A stretch of 64,000 nt of DNA from Paraburkholderia sprentiae WSM5005 (lineage in GTDB: Bacteria > Pseudomonadota > Gammaproteobacteria > Burkholderiales > Burkholderiaceae), in the NCBI RefSeq assembly GCF_001865575.2, contig NZ_CP017561.2, positions 3,170,001 to 3,234,000 of the forward strand, read 5' to 3'. Below are positions 34,257 to 43,532 of this stretch, in pieces. Position 1 is the stretch's first letter. Each line of letters opens with the position of its first letter. The notes under the pieces were generated by a model. It saw only the letters and a list, made by a program, of their open reading frames with translations. It made no database searches and was not told where the DNA came from. A program made the position numbers and the translations under genes.

Positions 34257-35039
34257 TTAAGAAGCGATTTGTGTGCGGGCGGCGAGCGCGCTGGAAGTCG
34301 AGCAAGCGGAAGCGCTTTTTGGCCCGTCGGAGAAAAGCGCCGTGACGAGTTGGCCTTGCGCCCACTGAGCGCCGCACTCGCGGACGTGCATGATATCGAC
34401 GGGCTCATCAACGCCTTCCACGACGACCGTCTCGGCTTGTTTTGCTGCGCGGCGTATCAGTTGCGCGAGATGTTCGACGTGCACCCTGCCGTGCCGTGCA
34501 GCGGCAGTAAACGATGCATCGATCTTGATGATGTCCGGCGAGCGCACGCCGATGGCAGTTTCGATGCCGAAATCAGCAATCGCGATCTTGCACCCTGCAT
34601 GCTTGAGGCTTTGCGTGAAACGCTGCACACGTTCATGAGCGTCAAACCAGGCTGCTTCAGGAATTTCGATCACCAGCCGTTCAGCCACGTCCGGCGTTTG
34701 TTCGATCAACTGGAAGATTGCTTCCCACACCACATCGGCCACCGAACTCTGAGCGGACACCTCCACGCCGAGCCGCGAGTCTGGTCGTGCGCGCAACGAA
34801 CTGATGGCCTGCTTGACCACATGTCGGTCAAAAAGACGGATCAGCGAAGCCCGTTCAAGCGCGGGAATGAACTGGACAGGCTGCAATGTGTGGCCGCGCG
34901 AATTGAGCACGGATGTTTGACACACGTGATAAAGCACGGATTCGGCGCTCGCGACACTGCACACCGGCTCGCGGTTCAACGTCACGCGCGCATCGAGCAT
35001 TGCGCTAAATACTTCCCCTGCCACGTCCATGTCGTTCAT
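34257..35039 (-). CDS. degenerate EAL-domain protein
   Basis: A 260-residue cytoplasmic protein with an EAL fold, upstream of the adhesin on the same strand (77 bases apart, no terminator seen between). Catalytic residues are altered: the EAL triplet reads ESV (residues 33-35), the metal-binding Asn position reads GVEVSA (Glu93), the DDFG motif is ADFG (155-158). IKID (171-174) and EGV (208-210) are kept. Loss of the Asn and of one Asp argues against c-di-GMP hydrolysis; it may bind c-di-GMP or act through protein contacts. CGGAG lies nine bases before the ATG. Location suggests it controls adhesin expression or export; this is inference. Confidence 0.78.
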   Translation of the reverse strand: MNDMDVAGEVFSAMLDARVTLNREPVCSVASAESVLYHVCQTSVLNSRGHTLQPVQFIPALERASLIRLFDRHVVKQAISSLRARPDSRLGVEVSAQSSVADVVWEAIFQLIEQTPDVAERLVIEIPEAAWFDAHERVQRFTQSLKHAGCKIAIADFGIETAIGVRSPDIIKIDASFTAAARHGRVHVEHLAQLIRRAAKQAETVVVEGVDEPVDIMHVRECGAQWAQGQLVTALFSDGPKSASACSTSSALAARTQIAS

Positions 35040-35148
35040 CTCATTTCTCCGGATTGGTCATTTCCGTACCGTGATCTAGACAGCAAGCGCTTTTGCGAAC
35101 CTTAAAATGCCGAAACTGATCAACGCTCTTGACGCAAAAATAAAAAGC

Positions 35149-35183
35149 AGCCGACGGCTTAACGTGACGAAACTCTGTCGGCT
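35149..35183. repeat. 7-base inverted repeat with 21-base spacer
   Basis: AGCCGAC and GTCGGCT, perfect arms, upstream of the EAL gene. No T-run follows. It could be a binding site or part of a leader. The rest of the interval 35040-35328 is AT-richer than its surroundings and shows no gene; promoters for the EAL gene should lie here but I cannot assign boxes with confidence. Confidence 0.35.
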
Positions 35184-35328
35184 AAAGAACCCCCGGTGCG
35201 CTGAAGCGAGCACGAGTTACAAGAGCCAATTAAAAAATTCGCTATACGCTGACTGCGCGTGAAAATCCTTCAAGAAATGTCAAGTGTGGGTTTCACGAGA
35301 CACGATGCAATGCGACCCCGTTAAGTTT

Positions 35329-35436
35329 TCAAGCGAACAATTGTGAAAGAATAGAAAATTCCATCAGGTCGTCGTACGACCGCTTCCGGTCGTCAGATGA
35401 CCCTTTTCGTTGTTTCCGTGCGACGGTTTCCGTCAT
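35329..35436 (-). CDS. possible 35-residue protein with strong ribosome binding site
   Basis: ATG at 35436 with GGAGG seven bases upstream, encoding a highly charged peptide starting MTETVARKQRKGSSDDRKRS and ending in a hydrophobic stretch (LMEFSILSQLFA). The ribosome binding site sits inside a perfect hairpin, GATGCC-GGA-GGCATC, so translation may be controlled. The frame is open further upstream (starts at 35487 or 35535 are possible). It is divergent from the XRE gene. I do not recognise a family. Confidence 0.4.
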   Translation of the reverse strand: MTETVARKQRKGSSDDRKRSYDDLMEFSILSQLFA

Positions 35437-35636
35437 GTCGATGCCTCCGGCATCAAATGTTGCGGTCGGCAGTCGCGGTGTTGCCATCGCCGTCTCGTTA
35501 GAGGCAGCGCTCAACGCTGTTGACCCCTTGTACACGCTCGCAATATAACGTAGAAATCATATTATGCAAATAGATGACCTTCCCGGTACGTTGGTAAAAA
35601 TAGACACTCCCTCTTCCATTGAAGGGAGGAGACGTT

Positions 35637-35996
35637 TTGAGCAGCACTGCGCAACTCGCGAAGACCATCGGCGAAATCATTGCTGCCCGCCGGAAGGCGC
35701 TTGGCATGACCCAGGTCCAACTTGCCGATCTGCTCCAGATCGAGCAGCCCGTTCTGTCACGCATCGAGCGAGGTAGCATGCCAAGTCTTGAACGTCTTGC
35801 CGCGATAGCAGAAGTGCTGGAATGTCGGGTCGTTGATTTGCTTGGCGTCAGCGCTACAGGATCGATTGACCGTGCGATGCGCATTCACGATCGATTGGCG
35901 AAACTTTCGCCCGATCAGCAGGAAGCGTTTGAAAAGATGATGGACAACGCTTTTACGCTAGTGGAGGCACCGCAGGAGAAAAAGAAGAAAACTTAG
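35637..35996 (+). CDS. XRE-family helix-turn-helix regulator, TTG start
   Basis: A 119-residue DNA-binding protein. HTH domain about residues 10-65: IIAARRKALGMTQVQLADLL then IEQPVLSRIERGSMPSLERL. The C-terminal part is helical with a Lys-rich end (EKKKKT). I chose TTG at 35637: AGGGAGGA ends six bases before it, whereas a TTG 18 bases earlier has no such site. No ATG gives a full HTH. It resembles small stand-alone regulators and antitoxin-like repressors, but no toxin gene follows. It lies near the right edge of the accessory block, mirroring the XRE gene at its left edge. Confidence 0.82.
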   Translation: MSSTAQLAKTIGEIIAARRKALGMTQVQLADLLQIEQPVLSRIERGSMPSLERLAAIAEVLECRVVDLLGVSATGSIDRAMRIHDRLAKLSPDQQEAFEKMMDNAFTLVEAPQEKKKKT

Positions 35997-36098
35997 CTCG
36001 CTCTGAGGGCTTGGAGGGAGCCTAAGCGGGATTTACATCGATTCGCTGAACACATACGCGTGTCGGCATTTACAAAAAAGATATTCACTGAGAAGCAA

Positions 36099-36335
36099 CT
36101 AGCCAGTCGTAGCGGTGCCCATTAGCGCACCGCTGCGGCACATATTCAGCCCGTCACGCATTATCAGGCGGCGAATAACTTCCGCAGCCAATGACGCACC
36201 CGTTCGGATTGCATGAATCCTAAGAGGGCGATGCACGTCAGGCTCAGGCTCAACATTCAGCCTGCGCGGTTTTAGCGGTCCATCACAAGCGAAGCCACAT
36301 CGATCCGTTGCGCTGCTGCTGAATTCGCCCAGCAC
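36099..36335 (-). pseudogene. ribbon-helix-helix-like ORF, possible remnant
   Basis: A 78-codon frame from a GTG. Residues 23-58 (RRLNVEPEPDVHRPLRIHAI and GASLAAEVIRRLI) read like a ribbon-helix-helix DNA-binding domain of the antitoxin or plasmid-partition type. Codons around it are mixed, there is no good ribosome binding site, and the C-terminus is unstructured in appearance, so it may be a decayed gene. No toxin-like partner is seen on either side. Confidence 0.3.
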
Positions 36336-36612
36336 GTCGCCCCGCGGGGATGCAATCGTCGTAGGTTTTCGGCAAAGTTGGTAGCTGGTCTATGCAGCCG
36401 GAAATTCGTTCTCGCTGCTAGAATGCAAGTCATGAGACACGGCACCCGATTTCCCTCCCTTCTGCTTTTTGGTTGGCGTTAAGCCATCCAGTTCTTTTTG
36501 CACGCCCCGCTGCGGGCAACACTCCTGCACAACCCGTTTAGACATTTCGCTTGGGGCTCCCTTACGCACCCGACAGGAAAGTCTCTCCATCTTCAAGAAG
36601 TTAGGAGAAATC
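36336..36612. other. region upstream of trpG, promoter expected
   Basis: 277 bases at the right border of the accessory block. trpGDC needs its own promoter here because trpE and its terminator are 27 kb upstream. The plus strand carries TTGCAC at 36496-36501, a fair -35, but no good -10 at normal spacing. A short minus-strand frame starting near 36545 is open but not convincing. No direct repeat matching the left border was found by eye. Confidence 0.3.
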
Positions 36613-37230
<618 letters not shown>

Positions 37231-37249
37231 CACAAGGAGAGACGAGATC

Positions 37250-38281
37250 ATGTCCATTACGCCCCAGGAAGCCTTGCAGCGGACCATCGAGCACCGCGAG
37301 ATTTTCCACGACGAAATGCTGCACCTGATGCGCCTCATCATGCGCGGCGAGCTTTCGCCCGTGATGTCGGCGGCGATCATCACCGGCTTGCGCGTCAAGA
37401 AAGAGACCATCGGCGAAATCACCGCGGCCGCCACCGTGATGCGTGAATTTGCCCGGCACGTCGAGGTGCAGGACAACTCGAACTTCGTGGATATCGTCGG
37501 CACCGGCGGCGACGGCGCACACACGTTCAACATTTCGACGGCGACGATGTTCGTGTCGGCCGCGGCAGGCGCGAAGGTCGCGAAGCACGGCAATCGCGGC
37601 GTGTCGAGCAAGTCGGGCAGCGCGGACGTGCTCGAAGCGCTCGGCGTCAACATCGATCTGCAACCGGAGCAAGTCGCGGCATCGATTGCGGAAACGGGCA
37701 TGGGCTTCATGTTCGCGCCGAACCATCATCCGGCGATGAAAAACGTTGCGCCGGTACGCCGCGAACTCGGCGTGCGCACGATCTTCAACATCCTCGGGCC
37801 GCTCACCAATCCGGCCGGCGCGCCGAATCAGCTGATGGGCGTGTTCCACCCCGACCTGGTCGGCATTCAGGTACGCGTGATGCAGCGCCTCGGCGCAAAG
37901 CATGTGCTCGTCGTGTACGGTATGGACGGTATGGACGAAGTGTCGCTCGGTGGCGCCACGCTGGTCGGCGAGTTGCGCGACGGCGAGATCCGCGAGTACG
38001 AAATCCATCCGGAAGACTTCGGCATGCAGATGGTGTCGAACCGCACGCTCAAAGTCGCCGACGCCGGCGAGTCGAAAGTCATGCTGCTCGACGCGCTCAG
38101 CAACAAGCCCGGGGTCGCACGCGAAATCGTCACGCTGAACGCCGGCACGGCGCTCTATTCGGCCAACGTCGCGGCCACGATCGCGGACGGCATCGAGCTC
38201 GCGCGCGAAGCGATCGCGAGCGGCAAGGCGCGCGCGAAGGTCGACGAACTGGTGCGCTTCACCCAGCAATTCAAGCAGTAA
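37250..38281 (+). CDS. trpD: anthranilate phosphoribosyltransferase
   Basis: A 343-residue enzyme that transfers phosphoribose from PRPP to anthranilate. The PRPP site is the [14 protein letters not shown] loop near residues 82-95, followed by [15 protein letters not shown] with the anthranilate and metal contacts. An ATG 27 bases earlier overlaps trpG; the ATG at 37250 has AAGGAGA 10-16 bases upstream and gives the normal family length. Second gene of trpGDC; 18 bases to trpC. Confidence 0.96.
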   Translation: MSITPQEALQRTIEHREIFHDEMLHLMRLIMRGELSPVMSAAIITGLRVKKETIGEITAAATVMREFARHVEVQDNSNFVDIVGTGGDGAHTFNISTATMFVSAAAGAKVAKHGNRGVSSKSGSADVLEALGVNIDLQPEQVAASIAETGMGFMFAPNHHPAMKNVAPVRRELGVRTIFNILGPLTNPAGAPNQLMGVFHPDLVGIQVRVMQRLGAKHVLVVYGMDGMDEVSLGGATLVGELRDGEIREYEIHPEDFGMQMVSNRTLKVADAGESKVMLLDALSNKPGVAREIVTLNAGTALYSANVAATIADGIELAREAIASGKARAKVDELVRFTQQFKQ

Positions 38282-38299
38282 TCACGTAGCGAGACATTT

Positions 38300-39085
38300 A
38301 TGAGCGACATCCTCGACCGCATCATCGCGGTCAAACGTGAAGAAGTCCGGGCGGCCGAACAAAGCGTGCCGCTCGAAGAACTGCGGCTCGAAGCGTCGTC
38401 GCGTGATATCCGCGACTTCGTCGCCGCGTTGCGCGGCAAGCATACGGCGGGTCTCGCCGCGGTGATCGCCGAAGTGAAGAAGGCGAGCCCATCGAAGGGC
38501 GTGCTGCGCGAGCACTTCGCGCCGGCCGACATCGCGCGTTCGTACGAGAAGCACGGCGCGGCGTGTCTGTCCGTGCTGACCGACGTGCAGTTCTTCCAGG
38601 GCAGTGTCGCCTATCTGCAGCAAGCACGCGAAGCGTGCCAGCTGCCGGTGCTGCGCAAGGACTTCATCGTCGATCCGTATCAAGTCGTCGAAGCACGCGC
38701 GATGGGCGCCGACGCGATCCTGCTGATCGCCGCCGCGCTCGACACCGCGCAGATGCAGGACCTCGAGGCACTCGCGCATTCGCTCGGTCTCGCGGTGCTC
38801 GTCGAAGTGCATGACAGCGATGAACTCAACGAAGCGCTGACGCTGAAGACGCCGCTGATCGGCATCAACAACCGCAATCTGCGCACGTTCGACACCTCGC
38901 TCGACACGACGCTCGGCATGCTCGACGCGATTCCCGACGATCGCATCGTCGTGACCGAGTCGGGCATCCTGTCGCGCGACGCCGTCGAGCGCATGCGCGC
39001 GCGCAACGTGCATACGTTTCTCGTCGGCGAGGCGTTCATGCGCGCGAACGAGCCGGGCGTGGAACTCGCGCGGATGTTTTTCTGA
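38300..39085 (+). CDS. trpC: indole-3-glycerol phosphate synthase
   Basis: A 261-residue TIM barrel that closes the indole ring from carboxyphenylamino-deoxyribulose phosphate. Motifs: [18 protein letters not shown] with the catalytic Lys, [31 protein letters not shown] and the phosphate-binding ESGI and GEAFMRA segments. No PRAI (TrpF) domain is fused, as usual in this group, so trpF is elsewhere. Last trp gene of the cluster; the following CYTH gene starts 53 bases on and may be cotranscribed. Confidence 0.96.
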   Translation: MSDILDRIIAVKREEVRAAEQSVPLEELRLEASSRDIRDFVAALRGKHTAGLAAVIAEVKKASPSKGVLREHFAPADIARSYEKHGAACLSVLTDVQFFQGSVAYLQQAREACQLPVLRKDFIVDPYQVVEARAMGADAILLIAAALDTAQMQDLEALAHSLGLAVLVEVHDSDELNEALTLKTPLIGINNRNLRTFDTSLDTTLGMLDAIPDDRIVVTESGILSRDAVERMRARNVHTFLVGEAFMRANEPGVELARMFF

Positions 39086-39138
39086 GCGCCATATCGACGT
39101 ATCGGCGCGAATCACCACGCGCAACAAGGAATCACATC

Positions 39139-39765
39139 ATGGGCATGGAACGCGAAATCAAGCTCGCGCTGCCGGCTTCGCAGGTGCAGGCGGCGACGCG
39201 GTGGTTCGTCGCACGCGCCGGCCACGACGGACATGCGATCAAGCTCGTGAACATTTACTTCGACACGCCGCAGTTGACGCTGGCGTCGTCGAAAAGCGCG
39301 CTGCGCCTGCGGCAGACGCCGGACGGCTGGCTGCAGACCTTCAAGACGCTCGGTCACGCGACGAACGGTTTGCATAGCCGGCACGAATGGGAATTGCCGG
39401 TCGCGGACGCGAAGCTCGATATCGACGCGTTGCTGAGCGCTTGCGACGAACCCGCCGCCGCGGACGCTTTGAAACAGGCCGCGCCGACGCTGATCGCGCT
39501 GTTCCGCACGAATTTCACGCGCACGCTATGGCTACTCGACACCGATGGCGCGCAGATCGAAGCGGCGATCGATCAGGGCGACGTGCTTGCCGAAGTCGAC
39601 GGTGAAGCGCGGCGCGCGCCGATCTCGGAGATCGAGCTCGAGCTGAAGGCGGGCGACGAAGCGGCGCTTCACACGTTCGCCGCCGAACTCGGCAAACGGA
39701 TTGCCGGCCTCGCGCCGGACGACATCAGCAAAGCGCAGCGCGGGTATCGGTTGCGCGCGGGTTGA
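39139..39765 (+). CDS. CYTH-domain protein, inorganic triphosphatase-like
   Basis: A 208-residue CYTH domain protein. The family signature E-x-E-x-K is present at the start (EREIKLAL), and the later strands carry paired acidic and basic residues (NIYFDTPQLTLASSKSALRL, RHEWELPV, SEIELELKAGD, ISKAQRGYRLR). Enzymes of this type form a beta-barrel tunnel and hydrolyse tripolyphosphate or related triphosphates. No CHAD domain is fused (YgiF-type proteins have one). Its place between trpC and ung is common in Burkholderia relatives and does not reveal a pathway. Confidence 0.85.
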   Translation: MGMEREIKLALPASQVQAATRWFVARAGHDGHAIKLVNIYFDTPQLTLASSKSALRLRQTPDGWLQTFKTLGHATNGLHSRHEWELPVADAKLDIDALLSACDEPAAADALKQAAPTLIALFRTNFTRTLWLLDTDGAQIEAAIDQGDVLAEVDGEARRAPISEIELELKAGDEAALHTFAAELGKRIAGLAPDDISKAQRGYRLRAG

Positions 39766-39861
39766 GCGCGGGTTGGGCGTGCCCGCGCGAGACCGCGGCG
39801 CCTGATGCCCTCGCGCTGCGCAACTTGAGCTAGCCAGCGTTTGCTGCGACACTTCCCCGCC

Positions 39862-40683
39862 ATGACCACCGCTTCCCGTACCCGCTCCAGTTCGCCGCAG
39901 GCATCGTTGTTCGGCGATGCCGCGCCGGTCGACGCCGAAGCCTCGGCCGACACGGCCGCCGCCCCGCCCACGCTCGAAGCGCAATTCGCCGCGCTGCCGG
40001 CGGCGTGGCGCGCGCACCTGAAACCCTTCATCGACAGCGATACCTACGCGCCGCTGTGCCGCTTCGTCGACGGAGAGCGTGCGGCCGGCAAAACCATCTA
40101 CCCGGCCGACGTGTTCCGCGCATTGCGCCTGACGAGCCCCGACGACGTGAAAGTCGTGATCCTCGGCCAGGACCCGTACCACGGTGAAGATCGGGGCACG
40201 CCGCAGGCGCACGGTCTCGCGTTTTCGGTCGCGCCGCACGTGCGGCCGCCGCCTTCGCTGCGCAACGTCTTCAAGGAAATCGCCGCGAGTCTCGGTCACG
40301 AAACGCCGCAGCACGGTTGTCTCGACAGCTGGGCCAAACAGGGCGTGCTATTGCTGAACACCGTGCTGACCGTCGAGCGCGACAGCGCCGCGAGTCACGC
40401 GAAACGCGGCTGGGAGAAATGCACGGACACGCTGATCCACGAACTCGCGACGCGGCATCAGCATCTCGTGTTCATGCTGTGGGGCGCGCATGCGCAGGCA
40501 AAGCGCGCGCTGCTCGACGGCAAGTCGCACTGCGTGCTGGAGGCGCCGCATCCGTCGCCGCTGTCCGCACATCGCGGCTTTCTCGGTTGCGGGCATTTCG
40601 CGAAGGCAAACGAATATCTGCTGCAGCACGGCCGGCAGCCGATCGACTGGCGTCTGCCGGACGACGCGCAAATGCTTGCGTGA
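39862..40683 (+). CDS. ung: uracil-DNA glycosylase
   Basis: A 273-residue family-1 uracil-DNA glycosylase that starts base-excision repair of uracil in DNA. The first ~40 residues are polar and Ala-rich, likely disordered. The catalytic water-activating loop [20 protein letters not shown] lies near residue 105, and the DNA-intercalation loop is [17 protein letters not shown] near residue 230. A TTG seven codons earlier is in frame, but the ATG at 39862 fits better. It is followed by a strong terminator. Confidence 0.95.
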   Translation: MTTASRTRSSSPQASLFGDAAPVDAEASADTAAAPPTLEAQFAALPAAWRAHLKPFIDSDTYAPLCRFVDGERAAGKTIYPADVFRALRLTSPDDVKVVILGQDPYHGEDRGTPQAHGLAFSVAPHVRPPPSLRNVFKEIAASLGHETPQHGCLDSWAKQGVLLLNTVLTVERDSAASHAKRGWEKCTDTLIHELATRHQHLVFMLWGAHAQAKRALLDGKSHCVLEAPHPSPLSAHRGFLGCGHFAKANEYLLQHGRQPIDWRLPDDAQMLA

Positions 40684-40720
40684 CAGCGTCGTCGCCGGAA
40701 CATTGCGACATGCAACAAAA

Positions 40721-40760
40721 ACGCCACGGAGGGCGAAGCCATCCGCGGCGTTTTTCTTTT
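40721..40760 (+). terminator. Rho-independent terminator after ung
   Basis: ACGCC-a-CGGA, an 11-base loop, TCCG-c-GGCGT then TTTTCTTTT, preceded by an A-run (so it may also work weakly for the converging azoR transcript). Confidence 0.8.
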
Positions 40761-40809
40761 CACCGCTTGCGCCGCATCGAAGCAGCGCAACGCGGTCCAA
40801 CGAACCCGC

Positions 40810-41406
40810 TCAGACCGCGGCGATCGCTTCGCGCGCCGAGCTCAGCGCGGCGTTGGCGGCGTCCGGGCCCATGTTCAGCCCTTCGGCGTAGATGAAATTC
40901 ACGTCGGTCATGCCGAGGAAGCCGAGGAAGCTCTTCAGATACGGCGTCTGGCTATCGTTCGGCGTGCCGAGATACTTGCCGCCGCGCGCCGATACGACGT
41001 ACACCTTCTTGCCCGTCACGAGGCCTTCCGGACCGTTCGCGGTGTAACGGAACGTGATGCCCGCACGCGCGATGAAGTCGAAGTACGTCTTCAGTTGCGA
41101 CGAAATGCCGAAGTTGTACATCGGCGCGCCGATCACGATGACGTCGGCGGCTTGCAGTTCGGCGACCAGCGCGTCACTGCGCGCGGCGATCGCGGCCTGT
41201 TCCGGCGTGCGCTGGTCGGCCGGCGTGAAGAACGCGCCGAGCACGGCGTCGTCGAGGTGCGGCAGCGGCTCCGCTTGCAGATTACGGACGACGACTTGCG
41301 CGCCCGGATTCGACTGTTGCAGCTTCGCGGTCAGCTCGTTGACGAGAAGCGTCGAGTTCGCGCCTTGCGAACGGGCTGCCGAGTTGATTTGCAGGATCGT
41401 GGTCAT
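40810..41406 (-). CDS. azoR: FMN-dependent NADH-azoreductase
   Basis: A 198-residue flavodoxin-like-fold reductase that uses NADH to reduce azo dyes and quinones. [20 protein letters not shown] holds the FMN phosphate loop, [20 protein letters not shown] the isoalloxazine contact, and [11 protein letters not shown] the third family block. The frame is open 15 codons upstream, but the chosen ATG gives the usual length and family N-terminus. Converges with ung. Physiological substrate is probably a quinone. Confidence 0.93.
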   Translation of the reverse strand: MTTILQINSAARSQGANSTLLVNELTAKLQQSNPGAQVVVRNLQAEPLPHLDDAVLGAFFTPADQRTPEQAAIAARSDALVAELQAADVIVIGAPMYNFGISSQLKTYFDFIARAGITFRYTANGPEGLVTGKKVYVVSARGGKYLGTPNDSQTPYLKSFLGFLGMTDVNFIYAEGLNMGPDAANAALSSAREAIAAV

Positions 41407-41562
41407 GGTTGACTCCAGTAGGGGCGCGCAGTGTCGCGCGAGTGGAGTCATTGTGTTTTTTTACCGGCCGGCGAAAAAGCCGTGCCGCGGCGACGGATTG
41501 TTGCATGGGTAGGACAATCCACCGCCGTCGTCCGCCGATTGATGGCGCGACGGGCGACGATC

Positions 41563-41585
41563 GTGGGCCGCCCGATGCGGCCCAC
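41563..41585. repeat. 8-base perfect stem-loop after the M61 gene
   Basis: GTGGGCCG-CCCGATG-CGGCCCAC, 11 bases beyond the M61 stop on the minus strand. No T-run on either strand, so at most a weak terminator or transcript-protecting hairpin. Confidence 0.5.
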
Positions 41586-41596
41586 CACCGCGCCGA

Positions 41597-43387
41597 TCAC
41601 TGCGCCAGCCAGCGCTTGCGGGCTTTGCGCGCGGCGGGCCGGTGATCGCTGAGCGCGAGCTTGTAGCGCGCCACTTCGGGACCGTCGAGCTTGACCTGCG
41701 TGACGCGCAGTTCGTCGCGGCGGAACGCATGCACCTCGACTTTCGCGCCCGGCTGATAGCGCGACAGCAGAGCATCGATATTCCCGCCGGTCACGCGCAG
41801 GCCATCGAGCGCGAGCAGCACGTCGCCGGCGGAGAGGCCCGCCTTCTGCGCAGCGCTGCCTTCGTGTACCGTCGCGAGCGTGCAATCCGCGCCGCCGCGA
41901 AGCCGCACGCCAAGCGACGGCTTGCCGTTCTTGTCGACGTCCGCTGCGAGCGCGACGCCGAACGGCGCGAGCAGCGCGTCGAGCGGCAGATCGCGCGTGC
42001 CACGTACGCCCTCAGCGAACAATTCGTCCAGTTGCGCGCCGCTCGCTTCCGCGAAAATCGCCTCGATCTCGCTTTCGTCGACGCCAACCGGCTGGCCTCG
42101 GTAAAAGTCACGGCCAAAGCGCTTCCACAGCAGACGCATGACGTCGTCGAGCGATTTCCGGTTGCCGGTCTGCGCGCGGATCGTCAGATCGAAGGCGAGC
42201 GCGATCAGCGAGCCCTTCGTGTAATAGCTGACGATCGCGTTCGGCGCGTTCTCGTCTTGCCGATAGTATTTGACCCACGCATCGAACGAGCTCTCGGCGA
42301 CGCTCTGCTTCAGACGCCCACTGCCGCGCTGCACGCCGCCAATCACTTTGCCGAGCAGGCCGAAGTAGTCGTCGAGCGAGATCACGCCGCTGCGGACGAG
42401 CATCAGGTCATCGTAGTACGACGTGAAACCCTCGAACAGCCATAGCATCGACGTGTAGTTTTCGACGCCGAGGTCATACGGCGCGAACACGGCCGGCTTG
42501 ATGCGCTTCACGTTCCACGTGTGGAAATACTCGTGGCTGCACAGACCGAGATAAGTCCGGTAGCCCTCGCTCATCGCTTCGCGGCCCTGCACCGGCAGGT
42601 CGGCGCGATTGCAGATGAGCGCGGTCGACGCGCGATGCTCGAGCCCGCCGTAACCGTCGGTGACGGCCTGCGTCATGAATACATAGCGCTCGACCGGTGC
42701 CTTTTTCGACTTCGGTTCGAACAACGCGATCTGCGCCTCGCAGATGCGCTTCAGGTCTTTGCACAGACGGTCCATGTCGAGCCCGATCACGCGACCTCCG
42801 ATCACGACGTCGTGCGGCACGCCGTGCGCGTTGAACGTCGCGAGCGCGAATTCGCCGAGCGTCACCGGATGGTCGATCAGTTCGTCGTAGTTCTGCGCGC
42901 GATACTCGCCGAAACTGTAGCGCTTCGTGCCGCGCGCTTCCGGCAGCGCGGTCGCGACGCGCCAGCCGCGATACGCGGCGCCCTGCGGCTTCTGGATATC
43001 GACTACGCATTGCGCGTCTTCATGGCCGAGCGGCGACAGAAACACGCTCGTGCCGTTGAAAAAGCCGATCGTGTCGTCCAGATGCGCGGCGCGCACCGAC
43101 ATGTCCCATGCGTACACCTCGTAGTGCAGCGTCAAGGCTCCCTTGACCGGCGCGGCCTGCCACGTGTGCTTGTCGATCTTCTCGACGCGCACCTTGCGGC
43201 CCGCGTCGTTCACCGCGCGCAGCGTGACGATGTTGCGCGCGAACTCGCGCACCATGTAGCTGCCCGGAATCCACACCGGCAGCATGAAACGCTGACCGGC
43301 CGGATCGGGATCGGCGACGGTCACAGTGACTTGGAACAGGTGGGCGGCGGGGTGACTGGGAACGATGGTGTAGCGGATCGGCTTCAT
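41597..43387 (-). CDS. M61-family (glycyl aminopeptidase-type) metallopeptidase with PDZ domain
   Basis: A 596-residue protein. An N-terminal beta domain (VWIPGSYMVREFARNI) is followed by the zinc site HEYFHTW (residues 285-291) and, about 30 residues later, ENYTSMLWLFEGFTSYYDD with the third zinc ligand. A PDZ domain lies near residues 490-575 (VHEGSAAQKAGLSAGDVLLA). M61 peptidases cleave after Gly or Ala in known cases; the substrate here is unknown. No signal peptide is seen, so it is probably cytoplasmic. Confidence 0.92.
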   Translation of the reverse strand: MKPIRYTIVPSHPAAHLFQVTVTVADPDPAGQRFMLPVWIPGSYMVREFARNIVTLRAVNDAGRKVRVEKIDKHTWQAAPVKGALTLHYEVYAWDMSVRAAHLDDTIGFFNGTSVFLSPLGHEDAQCVVDIQKPQGAAYRGWRVATALPEARGTKRYSFGEYRAQNYDELIDHPVTLGEFALATFNAHGVPHDVVIGGRVIGLDMDRLCKDLKRICEAQIALFEPKSKKAPVERYVFMTQAVTDGYGGLEHRASTALICNRADLPVQGREAMSEGYRTYLGLCSHEYFHTWNVKRIKPAVFAPYDLGVENYTSMLWLFEGFTSYYDDLMLVRSGVISLDDYFGLLGKVIGGVQRGSGRLKQSVAESSFDAWVKYYRQDENAPNAIVSYYTKGSLIALAFDLTIRAQTGNRKSLDDVMRLLWKRFGRDFYRGQPVGVDESEIEAIFAEASGAQLDELFAEGVRGTRDLPLDALLAPFGVALAADVDKNGKPSLGVRLRGGADCTLATVHEGSAAQKAGLSAGDVLLALDGLRVTGGNIDALLSRYQPGAKVEVHAFRRDELRVTQVKLDGPEVARYKLALSDHRPAARKARKRWLAQ

Positions 43388-43532
43388 CGGCGGCGCTTGG
43401 GAGTGTCAGGAGAGTGAGGCGAGGAAGTTCGGGGCTCGATGCGAAAGAAGGCGCTGCGTGCGCCTCCTTTCATTCGAACGTTGCATCCGTCGCGCGCCCG
43501 CGGCGTGCGTGATGCTGCGTGCAGCGCGCGGT

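Noticed and set aside
35637..36335. Toxin-antitoxin pair formed by the XRE gene and the ribbon-helix-helix-like frame
   Set aside because: They are on opposite strands, converge, and neither resembles a toxin.
36390..36545. Short minus-strand frame (about 51 codons) just upstream of trpG
   Set aside because: No clear ribosome binding site at normal spacing and no recognisable domain; it overlaps the region needed for the trpG promoter.
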